Below, one piece after another: positions 56,892 to 64,000 of a stretch of 64,000 nt of DNA. The notes under the pieces were generated by a model, which was given only the letters and a program-made list of their open reading frames with translations, did not search any database and was not told where the DNA came from. The stretch is from JBGAJN01 sp044224905 (GTDB lineage: Bacteria > Verrucomicrobiota > Verrucomicrobiia > Limisphaerales > JBGAJN01): assembly GCA_044224905.1 (NCBI GenBank), contig JBGAJN010000001.1:1116001-1180000 (forward strand), given 5' to 3'. Both the position numbers and the translations under genes were made by a program. Positions within the stretch are counted from its first letter, which is position 1, and every line of letters begins with the position of its first letter.

Positions 56892-58031
56892 ATGAAGAAT
56901 CTTCTCCTCATCTGGAACGGCACCACCGCTGAAAGCCACGGCAAGGGCGCGGGCAAGATCGGCGGCGGCGATCAGGTGATTCTCAAGTTCGTCGATCGCT
57001 CGGGGCTGGAGCCGGACTTCATTGTGCCGAGTTCTGCGGCCAGTTTGATTTCGCATTCGCGGAAACTCTTCCTCACTCGACGAAACATGGCCGGCGGCGG
57101 ACTGCTGGGCTTCCTCTATCTCATCGCGGTGCGCACGCTGCACGCGATCTGGATCGCGCTCCGCATCCGGGGCAACAACTACGACCTCGCCATCGCTACG
57201 TCGCCGTTTGTTTTCGACCTCGTGCCGCTAATCTTCTGCAAGGCGAAGCAAAAGGGCGCAATCGTTTATCACGTCATTCCGGAACGGAAGGCGTTGAACT
57301 TCGCCACGCGGGTTCGGTTCACGCTCGCCGCGTTGGAGAGTAAAATTTCGCTGCGATTGATCCGCTGGGTCTGCGATTTTATCATCACGGGCAACGATCA
57401 CGCGAAACGGCAGCTCGAAGAAATCGCACCCGGCAAACCCGTGGTGATCCTGCACGCCGGTTTCAACACCGCGATCCTCGACCGCATTCCCGAGCAAGCG
57501 AAGAATCCGAATCAAGCCTGCTTCCTTGGTCGGCTCACGTCGCAGAAAGGCATCTTCGACCTCGTGGAAGTCATGGACCGGATCAGTCGCGTTGCACCGG
57601 AGTTTCGCCTTATCATCATGGGCAGCGGTCCGGAACGCGAAGCGCTCGCTGCGGCGATCAAGCAGCGCAATCTGACGAACATCGAGTTGAAGGGCTTCGT
57701 CAGCGACGATGAGAAATACACGCTGATGAAGCAGTCGGGGTTCTTCTTCTTTCCAAGCTACGAGGAAGGTTGGGGCATCGCGTTGGCGGAGGCAATATAC
57801 TGCGGTTGCAAAGCGGTCACCTACGAACTGCCGCATTATCGCAGCGTCTTCGGCGATCACCCGATTTATGTGGAGCTGGGCAACGCGCCGCAATTCGCAG
57901 ACCGCCTGCTCGCGAATCGCCGAGCCGTCGCATCACCCGCCCAGAAGACTTTGATGGCGGAATACGACGACGACGCGGTCGTGCGCCAGCTCGTGGCTCA
58001 CTTGGAACGCTTTTCGGGATCGTCGTCCTGA
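56892..58031 (+). CDS. family 4 glycosyltransferase
   Basis: A 379-aa GT-B retaining transferase. The donor-binding C-terminal half has CFLGRLTSQKGIFDLVEVM, IIMGSGPERE, the LKGFVSDDEKYTLM segment and the catalytic EEGWGIALAEA (Ex7E). An internal hydrophobic stretch at residues 65-85 may touch the membrane. The ATG at 56892 is preferred over a GTG at 56853. It ends inside the convergent GT2 gene (34-bp overlap). Confidence 0.9.
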   Translation: MKNLLLIWNGTTAESHGKGAGKIGGGDQVILKFVDRSGLEPDFIVPSSAASLISHSRKLFLTRRNMAGGGLLGFLYLIAVRTLHAIWIALRIRGNNYDLAIATSPFVFDLVPLIFCKAKQKGAIVYHVIPERKALNFATRVRFTLAALESKISLRLIRWVCDFIITGNDHAKRQLEEIAPGKPVVILHAGFNTAILDRIPEQAKNPNQACFLGRLTSQKGIFDLVEVMDRISRVAPEFRLIIMGSGPEREALAAAIKQRNLTNIELKGFVSDDEKYTLMKQSGFFFFPSYEEGWGIALAEAIYCGCKAVTYELPHYRSVFGDHPIYVELGNAPQFADRLLANRRAVASPAQKTLMAEYDDDAVVRQLVAHLERFSGSSS

Positions 58032-59044
58032 CTCCCCTTCTTGAGCGTCTGCTTCGGCTGCAGCTTCGACACCATTCCCTTGTCGTGTGAATGTTGCTTG
58101 AAGGTCCACCAACCCCACACCGTGCCCATCGCGGAAAGGAAACTCGCCGGCACGTGCCACCACCAGCGTGAGTCACCTGTGCGAATGTGTCCTACGATCG
58201 CGTGGTAAATCGGTCCGATGACCGTCGCCGCATACAAGCACGCGAGGGATCCGCGAACACGCGGTTTTTCCCGCGACCAGTTCGCGCCCGTCTTTTTCTG
58301 AACGTTGAAGTAATGCGCGATCGCGCGGCGGCGTTTGTGGAGAAAGCCCGGCCACAAATCCTGCACGTAATAATGGGCTACCCCGCGCCCACGCAACCGC
58401 AGCCACTCGCGTTTTCCTGCACGCATCAGGTGCATCGCTACGTGGGTATCTTGGAATTGCTCGCCCGCCTTGACCGATTCGAGATCAGCGCGACGGAACA
58501 TGAAGCCATTCGCGCCCAGCGGATACGCGAACGTTCCCTCGGGCAGCGTCCAGCGTTCAATCTCTCCATCCGTCGCCACGGGCACTGGTCGCACCGTCAT
58601 GAGCCACGCAATGGGATCACTGATGTGCAGCAAGTGCGTCACGTAAACGCAGAACGACGACATCTTGTCCGACGGCAGGTAATAACTTTCCACGCCGAGC
58701 GCCTGCGGGTTGCGTTGCAAGCCTTCCACCGCGAGTCGCAACCAGTCGTTCTGCATGAACTCGTTGTCCGCGTCGGCGAACACGACGAACTCACCCGTCG
58801 CCTGCGCGAGCGCGATGCGCTTGGCCTCCTCCATGTCGCTGCCGTTGTCGTCCATAACCACGCAGCCGTATTTCTTCGCGACGTCGCGCGTGGCATCGGT
58901 CGACCGGGCGTCGGAAATCAAAATCTCAATCCGATCCTGCGGGTAATCCTGCGAACGGATCGAGCGCAGTTGGTTCTCCAACAACACCGCCGCATTGCGC
59001 GTCGGGGTGATAATACTGATTTTGGGCAACGGTTCGCCGGTCAT
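57998..59044 (-). CDS. family 2 glycosyltransferase (convergent)
   Basis: A 348-aa GT-A transferase on the opposite strand to its neighbours. Motifs are ISIITPTRNAAVLLENQL, ISDARSTDAT and the metal motif FADADNEFM. A C-terminal hydrophobic segment (HVPASFLSAMGTVWGWW) may anchor it. Start at 59044 (MTGEPLPK) or 59107. Its 5' end lies about 120 nt from the divergent epimerase, so the two probably share the control region. Its 3' end overlaps the GT4 gene. Confidence 0.85.
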   Translation of the reverse strand: MTGEPLPKISIITPTRNAAVLLENQLRSIRSQDYPQDRIEILISDARSTDATRDVAKKYGCVVMDDNGSDMEEAKRIALAQATGEFVVFADADNEFMQNDWLRLAVEGLQRNPQALGVESYYLPSDKMSSFCVYVTHLLHISDPIAWLMTVRPVPVATDGEIERWTLPEGTFAYPLGANGFMFRRADLESVKAGEQFQDTHVAMHLMRAGKREWLRLRGRGVAHYYVQDLWPGFLHKRRRAIAHYFNVQKKTGANWSREKPRVRGSLACLYAATVIGPIYHAIVGHIRTGDSRWWWHVPASFLSAMGTVWGWWTFKQHSHDKGMVSKLQPKQTLKKGSQDDDPEKRSK

Positions 59045-59165
59045 TGATTCAGAATGTCCGGCGATGGTGGTCGGCACCCCTGCCAGCGTCAATGCGGATT
59101 CACCCATAGTCGACGTGAAATCTTGCCTTTCCCACGCGGGTGCGGTGAACTCTTCCGCCAAACGA

Positions 59166-60140
59166 ATGACTAAAATCTTTGTCACCGGCGCGGCTGGCTT
59201 CATCGGCAGCAACCTTGTCGATCGCCTGCTCCGCGAAGGCAAGCAGGTGGTCGGCTGGGATAATTTGTCCACCGGCCAGATCGAGTTTCTTTCGGGCGCC
59301 GAAAAGAATCCGAATTTCAAACTCGTCCGCGGCGACAATCTCGAACTCGACGCGCTGACGAAGGCGATGGCCGGTTGCGACACAGTTTTCCATCTGGCGG
59401 CGAATGCCGACGTGCGCTTCGGTCTGAATCATCCGCGAAAGGATCTCGAGCAAAACACGATCGCCACCTTCAACGTGCTCGAAGCGATGCGCGCCAACGG
59501 CATCAAGCGGATCGCGTTCTCCTCGACCGGCTCCGTTTACGGCGAGGCGGCAGTGATTCCCACGCCCGAGGACGCGCCGTTCCCAATCCAAACTTCGCTC
59601 TACGCGACGTCGAAAGTTTGCGGCGAAGGGATGATTCAATCGTATTGCGAAGGCTTCGGTTTCGAGGGCTACGTGTTCCGCTTCGTTTCGATTCTTGGCG
59701 AGCGTTACACCCACGGGCACGTGTTCGACTTTTACAAGCAGCTCCTCGATCACCCCGACCATTTGAAAGTCCTCGGCGACGGCACGCAGCGGAAGTCCTA
59801 CCTATACATCGGCGATTGTCTTAACGCGATGCTCCACGTGATGAATGCTGGCACCGCGGCGAAGGCGAAGCATCGCGTCGAGGTCTACAATCTCGGCACC
59901 GCCGAATACGTGCAGGTGAACGACTCCATCGCTCACATTTGCGCGCACCTCGGTCTCAAGCCGCGACTGGAATACTCCGGTGGCAGCCGCGGCTGGGTCG
60001 GCGACAACCCGTTCATTTTCCTCGAAACGAAGAAGATCCAAGCTACCGGCTGGAAGACGGCGCTGACGATTCAACAAGGAATCACGCGCACGCTGGAGTG
60101 GCTGCAGTCCAACAAGTGGGTCTACGAGAAGCGCCACTGA
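59166..60140 (+). CDS. NAD-dependent sugar epimerase/dehydratase
   Basis: A 324-aa extended-SDR enzyme. TGAAGFIGSNLV is the cofactor loop; the catalytic serine/threonine is in AFSSTGSVYGE and Tyr-Lys in SLYATSKVCGEG. A GalE- or RmlB-like nucleotide-sugar epimerase, dehydratase or decarboxylase is likely; the exact reaction is open. The ATG at 59166 is chosen; the frame is open further upstream. Confidence 0.88.
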   Translation: MTKIFVTGAAGFIGSNLVDRLLREGKQVVGWDNLSTGQIEFLSGAEKNPNFKLVRGDNLELDALTKAMAGCDTVFHLAANADVRFGLNHPRKDLEQNTIATFNVLEAMRANGIKRIAFSSTGSVYGEAAVIPTPEDAPFPIQTSLYATSKVCGEGMIQSYCEGFGFEGYVFRFVSILGERYTHGHVFDFYKQLLDHPDHLKVLGDGTQRKSYLYIGDCLNAMLHVMNAGTAAKAKHRVEVYNLGTAEYVQVNDSIAHICAHLGLKPRLEYSGGSRGWVGDNPFIFLETKKIQATGWKTALTIQQGITRTLEWLQSNKWVYEKRH

Positions 60141-60152
60141 CGCGTCTGCACC

Positions 60153-61424
60153 ATGAACGTTACCGTCCTCGGCCTTTGGCATCTGGGTTGTGTCACCGCG
60201 GCATGTACCGCACGGCACTTCCAGGTAACGGGCTTGGACTTTGACGCGGCAAACGTCGCGCAGCTGAACCAAGGTAAAGCGCCGCTCTTCGAACCAGGAC
60301 TCAAAGAACTCCTCACCAGCGGACTTGCCGCAAAGAAACTGACGTTCACGACCGATCCGAAAACCGCGTGTGCCAACGCCGACATTCTGTGGCTGTGCTA
60401 CGACACGCCAGTCAACGACGCGGACGAGTCTGACGTGGCGTTCGTGCTTGGCAACTTGCGCCGCGCCCTGGGCCACTTGCCCAAAGGCGCGCTGGTATTG
60501 ATCTCGGCGCAATTGCCCGTCGGCACCTGTGCGGCGCTGGAAAAAGAGTTTCCGCAATTCCACTTCGCCTGTTCACCAGAGAATCTGCGCCTCGGCCGCG
60601 CGCTGGACGCGTTCGAGAAAGCCGAGCGTGTGATCGTTGGCTTGCGCGACGACACCAAGAAGCCGTTGCTCGAAAAACTCTTCGCTCCGTTCACGCCGCA
60701 AGTGCTGTTCATGCGCACGGAGTCGGCGGAAATGGTGAAGCATGCGTTGAACTCGTTCCTTGCGGTCTCGATCACCTTCATCAACGAGATCGCGCGCCTG
60801 TGCGAACACGTGGGCGCGGACGCGAAGGAAGTTTCCGCCGGACTCAAGAGCGACATCCGCATCGGGCCGAAGGCGTATCTCGGACCCGGTGGTCCATTCG
60901 CCGGCGGCACGCTAGCGCGCGACGTCGTCACGCTGTCGAAGCTCGCGAAGGAAAAGGGCGAAACGATTTCCGTCATTCCCGCGATCAAAACGAGCAACGA
61001 CCAGCATCGCAGTTGGGCGTTTCGCCGACTGCAATCGCGCCTCGGCGACCTGCGCGGAAAATCGATCGCCGTGCTCGGACTGACTTACACTCCCAACACC
61101 GACACGCTTCGTCGCAGCGCCGCCGTAGAACTTTGTCAGCAGTTGATCGCCGCTGGCGCGCAGGTAAGCGCCTTCGATCCCGCCGTGAAATCTTTGCCCG
61201 CCGAACTCGCAACGGTGACGCTCACGCCTGATCTTGCTTCCGCTCTACGGGGCGCTGAGGCGGCGGCGGTCTGCACCGAGTGGCCAATGTTCCGTCAAGC
61301 TGTGTGGGGAGAACTCGCTCCGACGATGCGGCAGAGAATCTTCGTCGACGCCAATCGCTTTCTGGAAAAGGAATTGAAAACCATCGCCGGGGTCGAACAT
61401 CTTTCGGTCGGACGCGCATCATGA
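60153..61424 (+). CDS. UDP-glucose/GDP-mannose dehydrogenase homologue lacking catalytic Cys
   Basis: A 423-aa nucleotide-sugar dehydrogenase homologue. The Rossmann start reads TVLGLWHLGC (the second Gly of GxGxxG is replaced), and Thr125 and Glu143 in SPENLRLG are conserved. Lys196 and Asn200 in VKHALNSFLA match the catalytic Lys and Asn. The usual catalytic-loop GGSCFPKD is replaced here by AGGTLARD, so Thr253 stands where the nucleophilic cysteine should be, and the lysine becomes Arg256. A normal two-step oxidation through a thioester is therefore not expected. It may do one oxidation, another redox step, or none. Its stop overlaps the next start (ATGA). Confidence 0.85.
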   Translation: MNVTVLGLWHLGCVTAACTARHFQVTGLDFDAANVAQLNQGKAPLFEPGLKELLTSGLAAKKLTFTTDPKTACANADILWLCYDTPVNDADESDVAFVLGNLRRALGHLPKGALVLISAQLPVGTCAALEKEFPQFHFACSPENLRLGRALDAFEKAERVIVGLRDDTKKPLLEKLFAPFTPQVLFMRTESAEMVKHALNSFLAVSITFINEIARLCEHVGADAKEVSAGLKSDIRIGPKAYLGPGGPFAGGTLARDVVTLSKLAKEKGETISVIPAIKTSNDQHRSWAFRRLQSRLGDLRGKSIAVLGLTYTPNTDTLRRSAAVELCQQLIAAGAQVSAFDPAVKSLPAELATVTLTPDLASALRGAEAAAVCTEWPMFRQAVWGELAPTMRQRIFVDANRFLEKELKTIAGVEHLSVGRAS

Positions 61425-62281
61425 AACTCAAAGGTCGCAACGCCATTGTCACCGGCGGGAGTCAGGGTCTCGGTCGGGCCATCGTCGAAGCTTTTCTCCG
61501 CGAAGGCGCGAACATCGCCTTCTGCTCGCGCACGCTGAACGACGTCACCAAGACCCTCGATGAACTTCGCCCGCGCTTGTCTGCTGGACAGAAGCTTTCC
61601 GGTGTGGCTGCGGATGTCTGTGATCCGGCTGATGTGGATCGTTTATTCGACGCCGCGGCGGAATTCGGTCCGCTGCATGTTCTCGTAAACAACGCCGGCG
61701 TTTACGGCCCGATCGGTCCAATCGAGGAATTGGATCTCGCGGAATGGAAGCGTGCGTTCGACATTAACCTGTTCGGCGCGGTGATGTGCGCCCAGCGCGC
61801 GATCCGCCTGATGAAGCCGAAACGTTATGGAAAAATCGTGACCGTGTCGGGCGCGGGTGCGACGCCGATCCCGAATTGCAGCGCCTACACCGTTTCCAAA
61901 ATGGCGATCACGCGTTTGAGCGAAGCCCTCGCCGAGGAGTTGCGGTCATTCAACATCGATTCCAACGCCGTGGCGCCGGGCCCGTTGAACACGCGCCTCA
62001 TTCGCGATGTGTTGAACGCCGGGCCGGAGAAGGCGGGCGCAGATTTCTACGCGAAGAATGTAAAGTGGTCCGGTGGCGCGGCAGTTCCGCCGGAACTCGG
62101 CGCGAATGTTTGCGTTTATCTCGCCTCCGCACAGAGCGATGGCATCACCGGCAAGCTCATCGCCGCACAGTGGGATCCGTGGGAAAATCTCGAACAGTTC
62201 AAGGCCGACCTCGGCGGCGACATCTACACTTTCCGCCGAATTGTGCCGAAAGATCGGGGAAAGACGTGGGGCGACAAATAA
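61421..62281 (+). CDS. SDR-family oxidoreductase
   Basis: A 286-aa classical SDR. TGGSQGLG is the cofactor loop; NNAG is present; the catalytic Ser is in TVSGAGA and the Tyr/Lys pair in SAYTVSKMA. The ATG at 61421 overlaps the preceding stop, and its own stop overlaps the next start, which indicates strict cotranslation. It probably reduces or oxidises a sugar intermediate made by this cluster. Confidence 0.88.
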   Translation: MKLKGRNAIVTGGSQGLGRAIVEAFLREGANIAFCSRTLNDVTKTLDELRPRLSAGQKLSGVAADVCDPADVDRLFDAAAEFGPLHVLVNNAGVYGPIGPIEELDLAEWKRAFDINLFGAVMCAQRAIRLMKPKRYGKIVTVSGAGATPIPNCSAYTVSKMAITRLSEALAEELRSFNIDSNAVAPGPLNTRLIRDVLNAGPEKAGADFYAKNVKWSGGAAVPPELGANVCVYLASAQSDGITGKLIAAQWDPWENLEQFKADLGGDIYTFRRIVPKDRGKTWGDK

Positions 62282-63270
62282 TGAACTACGCCATCATCGG
62301 GTGCGGTTTGATCGGAAAGAAGCGGCTCGCGGCGCTGCCGAAAGGCTCGCAGCTGGCCATCGCTTGCGACACGAACTTGGCGCGCGCTGAAGAGTTGGTG
62401 AAACTCGCCAAGACCGGTCGTGCCGTCGCGGATTTTCAAGAAGCGGTGAAAGACTCGCAAGTGCAGGTCGTCATCGTAGCCACGCTCAACGCCACGCTCG
62501 CCGAGATTTCCGCAGCGGCCATTCGCGCCGGCAAACACGTCATCGTCGAAAAGCCCGGCGGCATCAGCGCAAAGCAGATCGATGAATTGCTCGCGCTCGA
62601 AGCCAAGCACGGTGTGCAAGTGCGCGTGGGGTTCAACCACCGCTATCATCCGGCGTTTCAAAAGGCGCGGGAGCTCTTTTCAGCTGGCGCGTTGGGTGAG
62701 CTGATGTTTGTCCGCGCTCGTTACGGTCACGGTGGTCGCGTGGGTTACGATCGCGAGTGGCGGGCCGACCCGAAACTCGCCGGTGGCGGCGAACTCATGG
62801 ACCAAGGCGTGCATCTGATTGATCTCGCCGGCTGGTTCCTCGGCGATTTCCCGTTCATCGACGGACACGCGGCGACTTATTTCTGGGACATGCCCGTTGA
62901 TGACAACGCGTTTCTGAATCTCCGCAACGCCGCAGGTAAAACGGCGTGGCTCCACGTGAGCTGCACCGAGTGGAAGAATTTGTTCTCGTTCGAAATCTAC
63001 GGTCGCAACGCGAAGCTGCACATAGAAGGACTCGGCGGCAGTTACGGCGTCGAGCGGTTGCACTATTACAAGATGCTTCCGGAAATGGGTCCACCGGAGA
63101 CAACTGTCTGGGAATACCCGCGCGGCGACGACTCGTGGCGGATCGAAATGGCGGAGTTCGCTGAAGACGTCCGCCTCAAGCGCACGCCGACGCCCGGCTT
63201 GCGCGAAGCAAAGCGCGCACTCGATGTGGTGGAGAAAGTTTACGCGAAGTCCGGCTATCCGACTCAGTAG
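62281..63270 (+). CDS. Gfo/Idh/MocA-family oxidoreductase
   Basis: A 329-aa two-domain oxidoreductase. MNYAIIGCGLIGKKRLAAL begins the NAD(P) fold; EKPGG is the usual catalytic-lysine motif, and GGGELMDQGVHLIDLAGWFLGD carries the conserved His region. Enzymes of this family oxidise or reduce sugars and nucleotide sugars, including 3-keto and 2-keto intermediates. Its start overlaps the SDR stop by one base (TAATG). Confidence 0.9.
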   Translation: MNYAIIGCGLIGKKRLAALPKGSQLAIACDTNLARAEELVKLAKTGRAVADFQEAVKDSQVQVVIVATLNATLAEISAAAIRAGKHVIVEKPGGISAKQIDELLALEAKHGVQVRVGFNHRYHPAFQKARELFSAGALGELMFVRARYGHGGRVGYDREWRADPKLAGGGELMDQGVHLIDLAGWFLGDFPFIDGHAATYFWDMPVDDNAFLNLRNAAGKTAWLHVSCTEWKNLFSFEIYGRNAKLHIEGLGGSYGVERLHYYKMLPEMGPPETTVWEYPRGDDSWRIEMAEFAEDVRLKRTPTPGLREAKRALDVVEKVYAKSGYPTQ

Positions 63271-63337
63271 CGCCGCGATGCCTGCATTGATTTCCAGCTT
63301 TCCTGCATTCAAAATTTCCTCCTAAATCGCCCCCAAC

Positions 63338-64000
63338 ATGATCATCGCCCGTTCACCATTGCGCATCAGTCTCGGCGGCGGCGGCACCGACTTGCCGTCG
63401 TATTACGAGAAGTTCGGCGGATTCCTTATTGCGGCGGCGATTGACAAGTACGTCTACATCACGCTGCACGAAACGTTCGTGGCGGACCTGATCGTGAAAT
63501 ACTCGAAGCTCGAACGCGTCGCCAAGGCCGCCGATCTCGAGCACCCGATCATCCGCGAAGCGTTCGCGATGCTCGGCATGGATGGGCATTCGCTCGAGTT
63601 GACGTCGATGGCGGATATTCCCGCGGGAACAGGGTTGGGATCTTCCGGCAGTTTCACCACCGCGTTGCTGAAGGCGTTGCATGCTTACAAGAAGGACCTC
63701 GTGCAACCGGCGAAGCTCGCCGAGGAAGCGTGCGAGATTGAAATCGGTCGCCTCAAGGAGCCGATCGGCAAGCAGGATCAGTACATCGCCGCGCACGGCG
63801 GCATCACGTGCTTCAATTTTCTGCCAGGTGGGAAAGTGGAGGCGTGGCCGGCGAAGGTTTCCGAGGAGACGCTCTACAATCTCGAGGACAACCTGCTGAT
63901 GTTTTTCACCGGATACTCACGCTCGGCGTCGGCGATTCTCAAGGATCAGGACCAAAAGAGCAAAAGCGACGACAAGGCGATGATCGAGAACCTCCACTTT
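63338..64000 (+). CDS. GHMP kinase, heptose-7-phosphate kinase-like (3' end outside window)
   Basis: The first 221 codons of a GHMP-superfamily kinase, running off the window. ARSPLRISLGGGGTDLPSYY is the substrate-side start and PAGTGLGSSGSF the ATP-binding motif 2. The sequence most resembles the D-glycero-D-manno-heptose 7-phosphate kinases (HddA type), which make the 1,7-bisphosphate used for GDP- or ADP-heptose. If right, an isomerase, phosphatase or nucleotidyltransferase should follow beyond the edge. A related sugar kinase is the alternative. Confidence 0.82.
   Translation, partial: MIIARSPLRISLGGGGTDLPSYYEKFGGFLIAAAIDKYVYITLHETFVADLIVKYSKLERVAKAADLEHPIIREAFAMLGMDGHSLELTSMADIPAGTGLGSSGSFTTALLKALHAYKKDLVQPAKLAEEACEIEIGRLKEPIGKQDQYIAAHGGITCFNFLPGGKVEAWPAKVSEETLYNLEDNLLMFFTGYSRSASAILKDQDQKSKSDDKAMIENLHF

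Overview
The window is GC-rich, densely coded and contains no complete rRNA or tRNA gene that I can recognise. Its gene content points to a member of the Planctomycetota-Verrucomicrobiota-Chlamydiota group, most likely Verrucomicrobiota. The markers are a DUF1549/DUF1553 cytochrome next to a DUF1501 protein, a DUF1080/heme-binding giant, several sulfatases, a PEP-CTERM protein, a TIGR03790-type protein, a type B succinate dehydrogenase and a full SUF operon. The assignment is inferred from gene content only.

Layout. 1-1.7 kb: end of a glucarate dehydratase and a 5-dehydro-4-deoxyglucarate dehydratase (aldarate catabolism). 1.9-5.4 kb: sdhCAB. 5.5-6.7 kb: a DUF4272-like protein and a CoA-binding protein. 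6.7-14.8 kb: a leftward sulfatase / DUF1080-cytochrome / cupin / SDR run with a divergent AraC regulator, likely a glycan-use locus. 14.9-19.8 kb: a GT87-like membrane protein and an 1144-aa protein that I think is a PPi-type PEP carboxykinase. 20-34.4 kb: housekeeping genes (pyrH-frr, FtsB/DivIC-like, a lipoprotein, a Xer recombinase, a type IA topoisomerase, a GyrB/ParE-like subunit, tsf, rpsB) mixed with a second sulfatase, a HEAGH membrane protein, a GspC-like secreted protein and a YdcF-like protein. 34.7-38.1 kb: a large secreted TIGR03790-type protein. 38.2-45.5 kb: a leftward Fur-sufB-(GxxExxY)-sufC-sufD-sufE-sufT-ferredoxin-sufS operon. A perfect 19-bp palindrome lies at its promoter end, and a repeat-flanked PD-(D/E)XK-type gene interrupts it between sufB and sufC. 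45.7-52.4 kb: the cytochrome/DUF1501 pair and a repeat-rich PEP-CTERM protein. 52.4-53.2 kb: a gene-poor stretch with a palindrome and a degenerate CGGA repeat array. 53.2-64 kb: a surface-glycan cluster of glycosyltransferases, methyltransferases, an epimerase, a nucleotide-sugar dehydrogenase homologue lacking the catalytic Cys, an SDR, a Gfo/Idh oxidoreductase and a heptose-kinase-like GHMP kinase cut by the window edge.

The strongest leads for something undescribed are the nuclease-like cassette bounded by 31-bp repeats inside the suf operon, the Cys-to-Thr nucleotide-sugar dehydrogenase with its oxidoreductase neighbours, the probable PPi-PEPCK, the natural D-to-Q change at the GyrB quinolone-region position, and the integral-membrane HEAGH protein. 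All functional calls come from reading motifs; no database search was run.
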